Shown: positions 12,551 to 27,700 of the stretch, piece after piece
Layout of the letters: the number at the start of each line of letters is the position of its first letter
Numbering within the stretch: position 1 is the stretch's first letter
NCBI GenBank assembly: GCA_034336665.1
Contig: JAPFBE010000003.1
Span: forward strand, 35,934,360-35,998,359
Direction of reading: 5' to 3'
From: Luscinia megarhynchos
Taxonomy: Eukaryota; Chordata; Aves; Passeriformes; Turdidae
DNA length: 64,000 nucleotides
Translations under genes and position numbers: made by a program
Notes under the pieces: generated by a model
Databases searched by the model: none
What the model was told of the DNA's origin: nothing
Seen by the model: the letters and a program-made list of their open reading frames with translations, nothing else

Positions 12551-14852
12551 TTTTGGTAAGCACATTTACACCCCTCCCTACATATTGTCTTTCACTGCCT
12601 CTCCCAATCTACTTTGTTTCTCATAAACATCTTGCTTTACAGGAAATCTCCACCTCAAAGCTGAAATGGCATCTAAACAAATCCTCAGATCTTTGGAAAA
12701 ATGATGATTTAGAATACACTTTTACTTCTGTTTTCTAGGTAGCCCACCTTCCTTGAATTGTCATTTGCCAGCACCTCCTTCTCTAAATACACCATAATTC
12801 TGGATGGAATTAATCTAAGTAGCTCTGCATCCCACTTTAAAAGAGATTCATGCTTTTGCCAGTGAGAGGAGTACCCAGCCCCTTGCACACTTTTTGCCAC
12901 TCAGTTTCCCTTTTCAGCAGCTATTCTGATTCCAGAGTCAGAAGCCTGATTCTTGCCCTTTCCAATGAATTCGAAACGGCCTCAGCAAAATAAACTTCAC
13001 TGTCAGAGACTGACCCCTAACAATTAGATGGTACAACTGTATTTGAAATGGTAAAATTCCTTTTGCAAAGCCATGATTTTTGGCTGAAAAGATTCAGAAT
13101 CAGAAATTATACTTCCTGCAAACATACAAACAATTCCCAGAATAAATGTAACTGCATTCAAGTATCATCCTTCCACTTTTATGAAATTGGCCAAAATTCA
13201 GGTTTCCTTTGAGCTCATAATTGTACTCTATGTATTTGTTTCACTAGTTTCTAGATGCTTTTTACTTTGACTCTGCCTCTTCTACTCTCCAGCACTTAAA
13301 ATATTATCTTACTCCATTGCCTCTTCAGTCCTGTCCATCTTCAGTATCTCTTACTCTGTGCTTTTATCCCTAGGCTCTTCTATTCCCTTTTTCCATTCTG
13401 TTTTGGTATTGACACTTCAGTCCCCTTCCAGGAATTTATAGCCTTTGGCTACTTTTCTAAGTCTTTACTCATCTCCCTATGGAGAAAAGGAGTAGGATGG
13501 GGCTTAATAGCTGGCAGGAAAAGGAGTATAGATATTGCATATCTTTCTTTTAGCTGATGGCTGGGGAGAAAAAGTCAGAGATATCTGCTGAGAGGTGTAT
13601 AGGCAGAAGAACATCTGCTCAAAAGCTTGACACTAAGCTTCTGAATATATTTTTTTTGCAGGCTTCCTAGGGTGTGCAAGGAAACAAGGGAATCAGCTGA
13701 AAGGCTCTGTCCCTGTCACACCATATGGATGGGCACAGGAAATCTACTGCCAGTTGTTAGCACCTTCTCAGCAACTCCAGAGTGGTTTAAGATGGTTGAT
13801 GGGATTAAGTTTCAGCTTTGCTTCTTGGAGATTTAAATCAGAAAACTCTAAGTAAAAGCAATTAGTCTAAATTATTCTAAGAAAATATTTAACAGGGTAC
13901 ACACACTGCTCATTGAACCTATATCACTGGCATGTCCTACCACTTTTGGGTCTCAACACAGAGGATATCTCTCAACCTGAGCAAAGCAACATCTCCAGTT
14001 TTTGTCTGAGAAATGAAATACCTTGTTTTTTCAGGACTTTATATATTCAAACTTTCCCAAAGGCATTTCAGTCACAGTTCCAACTGAGGACTACTTTAGT
14101 GTTTTCTGGTCAGTATGTCAACTATAATTCACTGAAGTTTTTATAAGGTATTCTACAGCTATTGACTCAACACCTGACATTTTTGAGCTTTTAAGCACCG
14201 CTTTCCAGAGTACAAAACAAAATTTCCACTATAAATTAGCACCCTGAACAGACTTTCATTCATTTAATTTCAAGAAGATAAATATATAAGGACAAAATAG
14301 ATATCAATGATATATGCCAATAGAAACAAGCAAAAAAATCAGCTTTTTTTTTTCCTTCCCAAGATGGTGACAGATTTTCTGAATTTCCTTGCTAAGAGCT
14401 AATTTCTCTGCTACTTACATAATTAAACTTGCCATACTTTGACCCATCCCACACAGTTTAAGACAACATATTAGATTATTATTAAAGGAGTCTGTAGATG
14501 ACCTAAAAGAGCTATAAAATTGTCTGCTTTGGGGGATTTTTCGCCACTGTTCTTAGCTGAAAATCAGTATTGTCCAATTGTAGGAAATCAGAAATAATTT
14601 TCTATAGCAGAAAAAAGTTCTCTCTTTCTTTTGAGTAGTTTTTGGACAGCTGAATTATTTTTTTGTTTGTTTTCATAGTTTCCTTCATCTCTCTCTTTCA
14701 CTTAAAAATATAAATGTCTAGATTTTGGAATCTCCTTTTTTTAATATCAGTTTTTCATTTAACTTTATACCATTTTCCTGTCATTTCTTTATACTATCAT
14801 TTAAATTTTCAATATTATAATAATATGTATATATATAGCAATGCATTGGATT
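12551..14852. other. Unique DNA, no gene seen
   Basis: No recognisable transposon, exon or RNA gene. There is a pyrimidine-rich stretch around 13,260-13,400 without an obvious splice context. Confidence 0.5.
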
Positions 14853-15789
14853 TGTATGGCAAACCTTAGGTTTCAGTGGGGCTATGGGAGTGGCTTCCAT
14901 GAGAAGCTGCTAGAGGCTTCCTCCATGTCTGATGGAGCCAATGCCAGCTGGCTCAAGGGGGTTTAAAACATGTGCAATGGCAGCCAGATAGTGGAGCCAG
15001 GATACGTGAAGCAGTCCTGCAGAGTAAGGTCAGTGGAGGAGGAGGTGCTTCAAGTCCCAGAGCAGATTCCCCTGCAGCCTTTGGTGAGGGCTGTGATGGG
15101 TCAGGTGTTCCCCTGGAGCCCATGAAGGCACCTGGTGGAGCAGGGATCCACCTGCAGTCCATGGGAGACCCCACTGTGGAGGAAACCCACTCTGGTGCAG
15201 GCTCCTGGCAGGACCGATGGACTAGGGAGAAAGAAGCCCACGTTAGAGCAGGTTTGCTGGCAGGACTTGTGACCTTCCAGGAGACCCACACAGGAGCAGT
15301 CCTTCCTGCAGGATTGCACCCCTTTAAAGGATCCATACTGGAGCAGTTTGAGAGGAAGTGCATCACATGAGAAGGATGTTGGAGAGGTTTGTAGAGGACT
15401 GTCTCCTATGCTGGAGCAGAGGAAGAATGCCAGGAGCCTCATGGCCCTGGGGAGGGAGGAGTGACAGAGACAAGAGGTGGGGACCTGACCACTCCTCCCC
15501 ATCACCCTGCACTGCAGATGGGGAGCTAGAGAAGGAAGGGGCCAGGGGAAGGCGTTTCAAGATCAAGATTTTACTATTCATTTCACTCTCTTTTAATTGA
15601 TAATAAAAATAAACTGATTTCCCTGTTTTGAATCTGTTTTCCTTGTGATGGTAACTGGTGAGTGATCGTTTCCTGTCCTTATTTCAACTTATGAGCATTT
15701 AATTACATTTTTTCTCCACAGATAGCTGAAGAGTGGAGAGACAAAGCAGCTTTGAAGGGCACCTGGCATCCAGCCATGATCAACCACCA
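14853..15789 (+). mobile_element. Solo LTR of an avian endogenous retrovirus
   Basis: The element starts TGTATGGCAAACC and ends near ggcacctggcatccagccat...ccacca, matching an abundant avian LTR family that I recognise by its order of blocks: gagaagctgctagaggcttc, gagccaatgccagctggctc, a TTTAAAA TATA-like site (about 14961), tandem tggagcag units, AATAAA signals at 15602-15607 and 15608-15613, and a terminal gatcaacc segment. The U3 seems shortened just before the TATA-like site. No internal retroviral region flanks it, so it is a solo LTR. Overlapping open frames of 130-140 codons on both strands are artefacts of its GC-rich sequence. I could not identify a clean target-site duplication. Confidence 0.82.
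15110..15420 (+). repeat. Imperfect tandem units inside the LTR
   Basis: A motif like cccac.ctggagcag recurs at about 15186, 15237, 15285, 15332 and 15403, with 47-51 bp between the first four. The units are diverged but in register, and they lie in the R/U5 part of the LTR between the TATA-like site and the polyA signals. Confidence 0.65.
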
Positions 15790-18700
15790 TAAACAATTAT
15801 TGTATATAAACAATGTTATAATCTGGTCATCCATTGGATTTCACAACATCAGAACAGTACCAAGATGCATTAGTCTCCATTGCCTGAGAACACAGATCCA
15901 AATAGCATGCAATGTTTAAAAATTATACTGGAAGATTGTATAGTGATTTTCTAGAATTATGTGTGTTGATTCTTTTTTGAGTCAAGCATTAGCTTAAGGT
16001 TTCATTCAAAGAAGCTTTTTGAAGTTGCTGCTGGGAAGGTGATTCCACATTACACATTATCCTACATCCTGTAGGAGCAACATTTCTCAGCTCCCCTGGC
16101 CACAAACTCATTGGGGTCATATGATGGAAACCGTATCTCTTTGCTCAGCCTGCAGCATTCCAGGATTAGACAAGAGGAACTCTGAATGCAAACAGGGAAA
16201 AACACTTAAGTAGCTCAGAGAGAAATGGGATGGATGAAAGGTAACTATCCATACTACATGAAGGGATCATGCTTCAGAAGGAACTTGGGTTATTCTGATA
16301 TTTTATGCAAGATAAGCAGTTGAGGGAATTGTATGTGGAGCTATTGTGGTATCAGGCATGCTGGTGGATGCAGGTATTTCAGTGAGAAGACACAACATTG
16401 TGAAAAACAATAAGGTGATAGTGGAAGGGAATTCTGTGCTTTAAAACTTCATCAACCTGTTTTGTAAGCAAAACTTGTCTCATATGGACTTCAAAGGGTT
16501 TGACTAAATCTGATACATTCCTATCAAAACTAAAGCAGAAAAAAACCTATAAAAATGAAAATACAGAAATTAAAGAAACCCAAATCTGATTAAATTTTTG
16601 TCTTGATTTAGAAAGATACTTAGCTTGAAGAGATAGAGGAAAACATATTAAAAAGGATCTACAAGCAATTAAAAATAGTAATTATCTTTTTTTTCCCTGG
16701 GTGTAATAGAGATAGGCTATAAATATTAGGAGATGTTAGAATCAGAAATATATTTATAGTCCTGGTTGTGCCTGAGAGACACAAGCAATATTTGTCCTAT
16801 GGTGCTTTTAGAAAATATTAAATTATGCAAAAGAGCTGCTGATGAAAAAGTCACAAAGAAATACAACATTCCTTCTCTTTACAGGTCTGTTGAAATGAGC
16901 CATAATTTTGAGTGGCTTTTGAGTGGCATCCGTGCATGTTTTTGTTTGTTGTCCTTTACAGGCTTCCCTTAGGCCAGGGAATCTGCTAGGATTACAGGAG
17001 TGCAAAGGGCTGGATCCAGCCACAGTTTTGCTCCACAGTTTGCAGAACTCTGACACCAACCTACATTCGGCCACACCAACCTAAAAACTGGAGTGATTTG
17101 ATTAGGAAATGATGCCAGTGTAGCTTCCAGTGACAATGCCAATTCATTGCATGTACCTTCAGGCATTTTTTAGAGTGCCCTCAATACAGCTCCAAGAAGT
17201 GACTGTAAATGGCTATTCAGAGTGGAATAAAGTTATTTGATTATGCGGCCCAGTGATGTGCCTCCTTTCCCAACACCACTTATTTAATACTTATCACTCC
17301 TGTTTAGGTGTTCACAGAAGAAGAAGCACTTTCCATTATTTTCTAACAATATAATGTCAACATACTACAGACAATGTGGAACAATATATCCTATTTTCCT
17401 GTCTATGAACACTTTGGAAATTTAACGAAAAGTTAACAAAGAGCGGTGAATGTAAAAGGGTAGTAACTCAATATATCAATAGAACATCTTGTCACATCAT
17501 TGTATTAAAGTCAAGTAGTTTACTAGAGTCAAACATAACTGAATTTTTGTAAAAAGAGTGAGGGTATAAGTTTTTGTACTGTTGAAAGTTTCCAAAAGGG
17601 ATGCCTGACATCACATTTTATGGACAGTTATCATATTAATTAGATTAGTAAGAACTTCATTTGGACCTGTGAAGAGGGGAAGGATATTGTGATGTGCATT
17701 TTGCATTTTCTCCTGTGTTAGTACTGAAGAAGTTGAAGTATGCAATAAAATGGACTGTGCATTTGAATGAAATGTGGAGATTTATTCCATCAGCAGGAAT
17801 ATACATGGTAGCAATATTCTTGTTGAAGGGAAGGAAGTAGGAAAAAAATTCATTAGGGTTTGTCACAGCAAAATTCAATCTTTTTAAGAACAAGAATTGA
17901 GAGTATTCAAATTTTTATGACCCAGGTTATATTTAGAATTTTTCTATATTTTAATTGTAAGCTGTTATATATGTGCTATGTTTAAAATGCTTTGGCATTT
18001 TGTTCAATTTACGGCGACAAGCTGTCTTTAATCTTCTTTTTACTGTGCAAGACTATTTTTTTTTGGCAGCTTCTGGCAATAAAGACAACAAGAACCCACT
18101 CAACCCAGTAACAAACATAGAGCTATTAAAGGGTTTTTTAGGGATCCATGCAATTAATTTTCTTCAAAGACTTGCTAAAACTAGCTTTGCAGGTCATGAA
18201 AAGAAGAATGACCAAGCAGAAAGTGATTCTAGACTCAGCAGGAATAAAACATATCCTAGAATCTGATAGAAACACTAAGCTCCAAAATCCCTAGCTCTGA
18301 AACCCACGACAACTGTTAGCAGTGATAGCAGTTGTCAATATTTTTAAATGCATAGAAACATTTATTTGCTAGGCACATTTAAAAAGAGATGAATAAATGG
18401 AAAACTTTTGGGAAAGGAAGAGTAAATTCCTTCTGACTAAAGCTATACTAAAGTTGTCATTAGTTTAGGTTTTCCCTAAGGCACTGAAAACTAAATAGAA
18501 AAACAAGTCTGTTTGTGCTAAACAGATAGGTTAAATGTGATTTTGAATACAGTTATTCTAGTCTGCAATCATAAGCAATATCTGTACATCAATTTATCCT
18601 ATTGATTACTTTAGAATCATAAATTATTTCACATTGTGGATGGCCTGGGGCATCTGTAATGCTGATTAAAATTAACTTCTAGTTCATTAATTATCTGTAA

Positions 18701-21700
18701 AATGAAACAAAGTGACATGACAGGCATAGCTGTCTGAGATTAATCAGCGAGTACTCTTCAAAGGATGAACTACTTTTGATCAATAGTTCTGCAGGAACAT
18801 GTATTTAACAATCTGATAAAAACATTTTGTTATGTTCAGTTCACCAAGCCTAAAGTTTTTTACATCTTCTTTTATATAATTTGGAGCCACTCCTTACGTC
18901 AAATTCCAAAATGAAAGTCAATAAGCACGCCAAACAACAGAATGTGTGCCTGTGTGAGTCACATTCTTTCTAAATAATGACCAAACATTAACCACTTTTC
19001 CGTGTGTATTACCAAATAGACAACAATATGAAAAGGAAAGATATATTCATTGCTGCTCTCTTTTCTCTGTCTTTCAGCAAAGACAGGCACAAGCATTGAC
19101 AGATTCTGTAGCAGAACTGCAGCTGGGCCCTAGTAACAGAATGGGAAATTTTGTTTACTAGTCAAAATCTTTGCTGTAAGTATTCTGATGAACACCTGTT
19201 GTAACATGCTTACTGCAGGGGGAGAAAAAAAAAAAAGCAAAAAGAAATCAGAATGTTTAAAAAAACAGAGTGGCTATGTTTTTGTTCAAGAAAGGACTCT
19301 CTACATCATCATTGTTTATAGTCCTAGTCTAGCCCATTGCACCAAATGAATATAACAAATGAAAGAACATCTTTGTATCTTTACAACTATTCCATGAGAC
19401 CCCATAGTGTAAGGGCAGGGTATGTTCTCTTTCAATACCTCACAAGAAGATCATATTTATAAAATTTCCATTCTCCTAAGGATGCAATAAGCTTTTTCCA
19501 GTGCTTGGAGAAATATCATCATACCTACCTATTTCTCAGGAAATTTGCTTTTTAAAATAAGGAATGACTAGGAGCTTTACTTTTTTAATTGCTTCCTGTA
19601 GTCCCTGAAACAATGCATATGACATATCCATTCAGGTCAAGCCCATTCTATAATCACAAAAAAAAAAATGTCAACAGTTAAAATAATCCTTCAAGTTATG
19701 ACTGCAAACTAGCTGGATTTTCTTGTATTATTTCTTCCTTAAATTGCTTAATGCACAAAAGTTGTATATATTTTCAAATAAATATCTGGATGCATCAAAA
19801 TCAAAACTGTTTTCTGTTTAATATTCAGCAGCTTAACCCTTCAATATAATTGATAAACCATGATGGAAAAACACCCAACACAAAAAATATGGGCTTCTTC
19901 TCCATCTTTCCATCTTCATCTGTGATTAATAGAAATATACCAGTGATAGAAAATGAAGATTTCATTATACACTGTACAGGTATGATGAACACTTTCCAGT
20001 GTGAAATTCATAATATATGGGCACAGGTTTAAGGGAGAGTAAGGAAACTCTGAAATTTAAAACTGAGTTTCAAGGCATGGACAAAGTTAGGAACTCATTG
20101 CATAAAATACAGACACACAGAAACTTTGCTATTGTATGGTTTTCAGAAACCAATATATGGGAACACTTTCTGAGAAGTGCCTTTCCTAAGAATAAAATAA
20201 GTACGGTTGAACTCAATGTTTATAGTGACATTTGCAAAAAAGAACAGAGGTGAATAATTATTGCATTAAGATAATAGTTATGGAAAGATTTTGTAATTGG
20301 AAAATAATGTACTTTACTCTCTTCTTTACAAAGAAAACATTTAAAAAACCAACAAACATAAATGTAAAATATCTCTCCATGAACTTTTACTGGTATTTTT
20401 TCACTTTCTGTGTAAGACATCAGTTTGTTTCTGTACAGACGTCACGAACATCCTGATGTTGTATTACTTCATAAAAATAAGTAAAAAATACCTTCAGTAT
20501 CTGGATTTCTTGAAATACAGGACTCTTTTTTAAAAACTTTTCTGTTGTGAACTATGTTAATACAGTGAAAGAGTCTAAAGACTACTACAATAGATAAAAG
20601 AGCCATAGAATAACCACAAGCCTGAAATCCTTTCCTCACACCAGTTAGCTGTTCCTTTGCTCCATGACTGATTTGGATTGCCAGCAACATGCTTGCCAGG
20701 AAAATATCTGGGCATTGGTTAGCTCACTTCAAATCTGTTCACAGTGGGATAAAATCAAGTGGGTTTTTTCCCTTTTCCAAGTCCACCAACACTTATCCCT
20801 AGCAATCTGTGCATCTCCAGAACCCTCCTTATATCCTGACTCGAAACCCTTGTTTCATACATTATAAAACAATGATCTATAATACAACCTCCACATTATG
20901 TTGCATTCCTTTAACTGAAGAAACCTGCACAAAACAACAGTGATGATTCAGAGATACTATATAAGAGTCACAGCAGCTGCAGTCCAAATGGTTTATAGTA
21001 TGGCTGCAAAAAGTCTGATCCTGGAGAGCTTATTTCTGAACCCTGAGAATGAGCCCCTCCGTGTTGTGTGGCCCAAAGGATGTGATTTTCTAAAAAAGCC
21101 AGATAACTCAGCCACGCACAGTGAATATTAGTCTTAAAACATTTTCCAGGAAGAAACAAGTAAATGATAGGTTTTTAAAAACACACTGGTAGTGGCTAAA
21201 GTAAAACATGAAAAATTAGTGACTCGGTATGGCAGGATAGCATAAAGCCCCACTGCTGGCTTCAGTTCCTTTTGGACCCCTTTCTGTGCAGCAAAGCCAG
21301 AAAGGCTGTTATAATCTACTCACTGTTACCAAAATTACCAGTCTTTTCTAAAGTAACAATAGCAACACGATAATAACTCTTATTGCAGAGATACCAGAAA
21401 GGCATTAGGGAATAGATTAATTCTCAGCATCTGCCACTTGTGATTTATAATGCATTTATAGGAGAGGATTCTTGAACTTCAATTAAAAGAATAATGTTAA
21501 GAAAATCATATAATTCTTCTGAGCTTTGTTTTCATTACTTATTTTAAACTTGTCTACGTGTATCACAGCTCCATATTTGAAATGGACTCCTGGACAGTAA
21601 TCTTATCATTCTTGCTTTGCATATGTTATAGACTCTTTCCCCTTTAAGCTAGAGTTTGATACTTAAGACCTACACCTGGTGTGTTTACACAGCACTTAGC

Positions 21701-24700
21701 AGAAATACATCATTATGTATTTTTTTCCTAATACTGTTTTTTTAGGAAGAGGTCCACAAGAAAACATGATATTATAGCTTTTATCATGTACCATAAAATC
21801 CCCCACAAAAACCCCGAATTCTGTGATTTGGCCAATCATTCTATGTCAAAATACTATTATTTATTTATAATGACAATTCCAAACCAGGGGTCAGAGGGGT
21901 CGTTTACCCATTGGTCTCCACAAGACCAAAGTTCCAGTAACCATGTCTATTGGATTATGTTGGAATGCAGGCAACAGAACTTCAGTGGTGCATTATTTGT
22001 TGGAAAACGTGGAATATTCTACTGTTGACAATGGGATACATCACCTACAGTAAGTTCTGACATTTGATAAAGACTTCATAGTCAATAGAAAAGGCCCCAT
22101 CTTAGATTGAAACAATTTTCTTCTGTCAGTCTTTAAAAGCCACTTTCTACTTACTATAGAACTTAATTTTTTTAGGGGGACCAGTGCACTAGGCACATGA
22201 AATCAGAAAAAAAGCTGTCTAGATGAAGTAGACTAGGCCCTAACTCTGTCTTAAGAAAGCAGTTCTGGAAAATACTTGATTCAAATAATGGATTAATATC
22301 TACATTTATTTATTAATTCACCACGGGAGTTTTGTTTTTCTGTTTCTTAAGTTGCTTTTCAGAAGACAACAGTTCTATATTGCATATATACATGTAGAAT
22401 TCCCACATCACTGTCATCTTACACAGTAAACTAACAATGCAAATTAAATCTTGGTACAGTGAGAAGAACATCACAATAAAAGAAAAAAAAACAAAAAACA
22501 AACAGAAAATGCCTTTAAATTTATGCTTTGAAAACTGACAAAAACAAGTTTCATTGCATTTGCTGTCTATTGGGAGATCTGAATATAATTTTTCCAAATA
22601 TGTCAGCTATTAGATTTTATTATTCAGACTACAATTTATTCTTTATTTGTCCTAAAGGGGCATATTCCTATAGTTTGCACAAATGAATCTAATATACATA
22701 TATAAAAGGAAATAAACAACTACTTATTCTAAAGTTGTGACTGTCACTGTTTACTGCTCTTCCAAAAGAGTTGACAATACATGCTATTTGTGCTTTTTGT
22801 TATGGTAATTGCTAATAGTTTGTGAGATTTACTGCACACTTCCCAATTCCAAATATCATCTCTACTTGCAAGGTGTACTTCATGGTTTTGGCTGATAAAG
22901 AAGTAATGGGCTAAAGGCTTCTCTGCAAAGCCCTCAGACGTGTTTTCATTGTGGTGTGGAGGCACAGTGATCTCCAAGGAGTACTCTGACCAACAGAAAG
23001 ATTAAGGGTCAGAATAGGACAAGTACGGTCTACAAAATAAAATGTCAATTACTCAACATCAGGTAACATATCAATTTCTTTGATGTTTACTGGGTTTTTT
23101 TCCTATTTAAGCATATTACCAAATGTTATGCCTTTTAGGTGTAATGGCTTAAAAAGTGAGAGGAAACGTGAATATTTGTACTTTCCTGGCTGTTACAAAC
23201 ACATTTGTTGTGACTTTCTCAGTGGAGGGATGAATGGCATATTCTCTATCACAGCACATATGTATGATTCTTTGGTGAAGCATCATGGCACGGGATGAGG
23301 CAGAAGCCTCAGGACACACAGTGACAGACTGCAGCTAAACTAGAGAACTGATTCTTGAAAACAGCAAGTAGTATGTAGACAACAAGTCATCTCAACTGAG
23401 AGAAATAAAGAAACTTTCCTACAGATGGAGACAGAATTACACAGGGATTGTTACAACTCTGGAAGTCTTAAGAAATTCCATTTTCAGACCTTAGTTTCAA
23501 TCTTCCCCACATGGCTTATTCTGAGTAGTTTCCTACTTTTGTTCTAATAAAGTATGAAAGGTGGGTTTTGTTGTTTTTATTTTGTTCGTTTGGGATTTTT
23601 TTTTGTTTGCTTCTTTGTTGTTGTGTTGGGGTTTTTTTAATATTTTGCTTGGCAGTGGTGGTTGGTTGAGAATTTTTTGCTTTTGTATGTGTAAAATTAA
23701 AAGTAATTTATTTTTTAGCAAAATGGGATAACAGAAAAATGACAAAAATTAGCAAAGCATGTTCTCAAGACAATGCTTCCTTATCAAGGCATTGCTGCTT
23801 GTAGAAATTTCTTCTGTGTTGTAGTTGTTGTTTTTTATATTGGGAAATGTCTCCATTTCATCCTGTCCACCCTGTGTGCTCTTTTTCACAACTGACTTCC
23901 TTAATCACTGGCTTCTACTTTCACATGCAGACCATTAAACATCTCCAATGCAAATGAAACCATCAAATGGTTCTTTCTAAATAAGTGCATTTTCTCTTTT
24001 TGTTTTTAAGCAGAAGATACTGTTGTCCCTTAATTCAGACAAAACTAACATGATATGTGGAGAATTTCTTGTACTATATGTTCCTTAGAATGTATTGAAT
24101 GTTCCTTGTATTGTATGTTCCTTTAGGATATTTCTGATGTCTTGCCCAAGTTGTATAGTACAAATGCTGCATGTTTTTCAACAATTATCATAAAATTTTG
24201 ACCTGAAATTCAGACTTGATTTTTGGTTAGTCTTTCCTACCAATACATTGTCTTCCTAGTTTATACAATTGTTTAACAATCCTATATCAAAGGAAGCATT
24301 AACTACAGAAACATCTCAAGATTAGACAGCTTACCACAACTTTTCACTGAGCCAAATATGGTACATCAGTTGATAAAATGCAGTAGATCACGAGCTGGTT
24401 GGAATAACCACATGCCACACGTTATTAGCTTTAGGAGTTCAACCATATTTTCTTTAAGTCTTCTAAAGAGCACAGAAAAAATTCATAATATGAAACTGAC
24501 TCTGCTCTAAGAAGAAAACTTAAATATTTTGAACATTCCACGTGGTGAAGAAAGACATCTTGGATATGAGGAGACAAGAGCTGTTAACAGCAGGAGCCTG
24601 GACTCTAATGAAACTATCTCTGAGATCATGGAATGGGGTGAAGGAGGGGGAGAGATTGAGAGAGGAAGATGGGCTAAGAATTTGAGTCTTTTCCAGTCTG

Positions 24701-27700
24701 TTAAATGCCAGCCTTTAGGGGTTTCTCCTTTTGCCCTCATTGACTGGAGACAGAGCCCAGACATCTTGCTTTAACTTGAAGTCTAAAGTTTAAACAGTTT
24801 ATTTTAGGTGAGCTACTAAAGAAATGCAGCTCTTTCTATCACAGTGGAATGGCTGATACATAAACAGTTCCACTCTGCAGAGAGCAAACAAATATTTGTA
24901 AGTGTCCACAAATGTGATGCCAAAAGTGAAACTACTCCAGACCACAGGAATGTTGAAGGCATCTTTATCCTCCTTCTTCCTGAAACACTGAGAAACCTCA
25001 TTACAGGTTATGTGATCTCTTCTTCAAAGCTTTGGGCCTCACCCCTTTTCTTCTAAATGGAAACAAAACACTCATTAAATAGTTAAAACAGCTAAAAAAT
25101 CTGAGTCTGTTAGTTATACAACTTTTTTTAAACTATGTTAGCAACTGGATAGTATTGTTATGTGATGAAGGGGAAAACCCTTGAAAAAGTGCATTTAAAA
25201 AAAGAAAAATGGGATCTTAAATAGAAGACATTTTAGTCCTGTTTAGTTATGTGGTTATTTCAGTTATATCAAAGAGAAAAAAAAAGTGGTCGTTGAAACA
25301 GACTAATTGCAAAATATGTAATTCATTTATGTCATGCCATTTACATAGATTTAGATCATTAATATTTCTCTCCTTTGTTGTTCTTACATTCAAAGTGTTT
25401 TCTATTCTAACTACTCAGGCAGCTAAGGGCTAAATCTAATGTCTATTTTTGTTTTTTACTAATTTTTTTAAAATAGCTACTAAGATATTTGCAAGTTACA
25501 TATTTTGAGACTGTTTGAAAGCATTTCACACAGGAAGAATTTATCAATGTCTGATCTCAGCTCCAACTATCTTTTGATATTTAGTAAAAAAAGGTAATGC
25601 AGAATTTTAACTTCAGAGTCTTATATTGATCAAATTGTGTATTCTGATAGAGGAGCTGTCTTAACAAGGACTTCAAGATTGCTTCTTCATAGAGTGGTAA
25701 CTTCTGACCCTTCACAGAGTAAGATAAACTTACGGTGCACTTAAGTAGCATAGTCTTGGTTCAATTAAAGTAATTTCTAACATTTTAGATACATAAATGG
25801 ATCTGAGGCACTGATATTAATTACATTGTAAACCTCACCTGGATCCCCTTGCATTTCCAAATCCAGTAACATTGGAAAAATTCCTGCTGTGTAATCATTA
25901 CTATTGATTGGTATATTCATAATGCAGGAATATAATCTAATGCAATGTTTACTTTATTAATTATTAGAGAATAAAATTTTGACCTTCTATAAAAATCAGA
26001 TTTTTTCTATGATTTTTTAAATAAATAACAACAACAATAATAAAAACATAGGTACAGAAAGGTACAAGTAATGTTGTAAAGAAAGATTTGTTTTAAAAAC
26101 AAATTATAATTTCTTTTCTGTAGATTTATGCCCTGTTCACTTGAATATGTTTTCATGTACTGGTTGGATATTCATTGAACTTTACAGAATATAAGTGTGC
26201 CTCTCTAGTGAACAGAGAGAAACAGGTTGCTATCTAGCAGAATTTAGGTTCTAGTAATGAATGGAATTCCTAATTGACCCATCTCTGACTTACTAACTTG
26301 GCATTTATATTATGAGGGCAGTTTCACCAAACAGTGAAAAACTAGGTTCATTTAAATAATTTTACTTGATGATAATTTTGTCTCTTTAAAAGAAACGTAA
26401 GATAAGATAGCCTCACATAAGAAATGTATCACACCATTTTTATTTTTTTAGATGAGAAAGTGTTAATTTTATTTTTAAATTATGAACAGAGAAAATAATT
26501 GATATACACAAGAAATCACACACTTCTGAGGTGTTTTCAGGGCTGTAGCCCAGATGATATTTTCTATTACTTCAGTTAAGTAGTTCTACTTGTCTTACTG
26601 CTTTCTGAATTCTATTTGGGTCTTCTGCCTATTTGTTTATTTCAGGACTAACTAGGAATTTTCTTCTTCCAACATGTTTATTTCAGTAGAAATCTATTTT
26701 AATGTTGATGTAAAAGAACATTTTTATGTCAAGAAATATATGAGGAAAAAATGAGAATGAAGAGATTTCAAATCAAGAGAAAAGAAAAAATATCACCACA
26801 GAATCTGAACTCAAAACATGTATATATGGGGTAAGAGTCAGAGAATAAAATGCATGCCTCACTGCTTAGCAGTACAAATTTCTAATAAAATGCTTTTAGC
26901 CCCAGTCCTACTTTGTATGTGGGAGTGGTTTTTTCTAGTTTTTTTTTATTGTAACTACTTTTTTCTTTCTTTTTATAGATTTTTTGGCCTTTTATTCTTG
27001 TAACTCAAGGGGAAAATAAGAACATATAATTGCTTTTAAACTGTTTGTTATTTTACACAACTCATTCAGTCATCTGGTATTCATCTCTTCTTTAAACTTA
27101 GTAGCCAACTTTTCAGCTGCTGTAAACTGCACAGTACCAACAAAATCAAAGGCACTACAACGATTTTAATCAGCTGTTCATCTGGTTTCAGAGTTCTATT
27201 TAATATCACCTTACAGTAATATAGTAAAATAACTCTGAAGTTTTTTCTTCTTTCCCTGAATGTTTTACTTGTTTTCCTTAAATCAAAGAGAAGCTCCTCA
27301 GACACAATATTTTCAGTATTTTAATTTATTAATTTTGCTTTACAACTTGCTTTCTTTTACTAAAACCCAGTGGGTATTCAACAGATGTTTTCCCTGAGTT
27401 TTTCAAAATTATCTTTACTTGTTATTTTACTTTTTCTAGGATGGCTATGGTCAATTTAGAATCCACCAGTTTATGCAAGTTCAAATTGTTCCTTCAATTG
27501 TACATTAGTTTGCATTTCTCTACAGTGGTTTGAACCTGCTTTTATTGCCCAGCTACCAGGCATTAACTAGACTTCTGAAGCTACTCATAACTTTCTCAAA
27601 ACTGAAAAAAGTGTTGTCATCTGAATATTTAACTTACCTTATGATCTGGATTTCTTCTTAAATTTTTTTTAATATCAACCTTAGTTCCAAAAATAACTTC

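Noticed and set aside
14953..15505. Overlapping 130-140 codon frames on both strands
   Set aside because: They lie wholly inside the LTR at 14853-15789, and the frames on opposite strands shadow each other.
24507..24774. Purine-rich frame that might be an exon
   Set aside because: It has no ATG start, no clear splice signals and no recognisable protein family.
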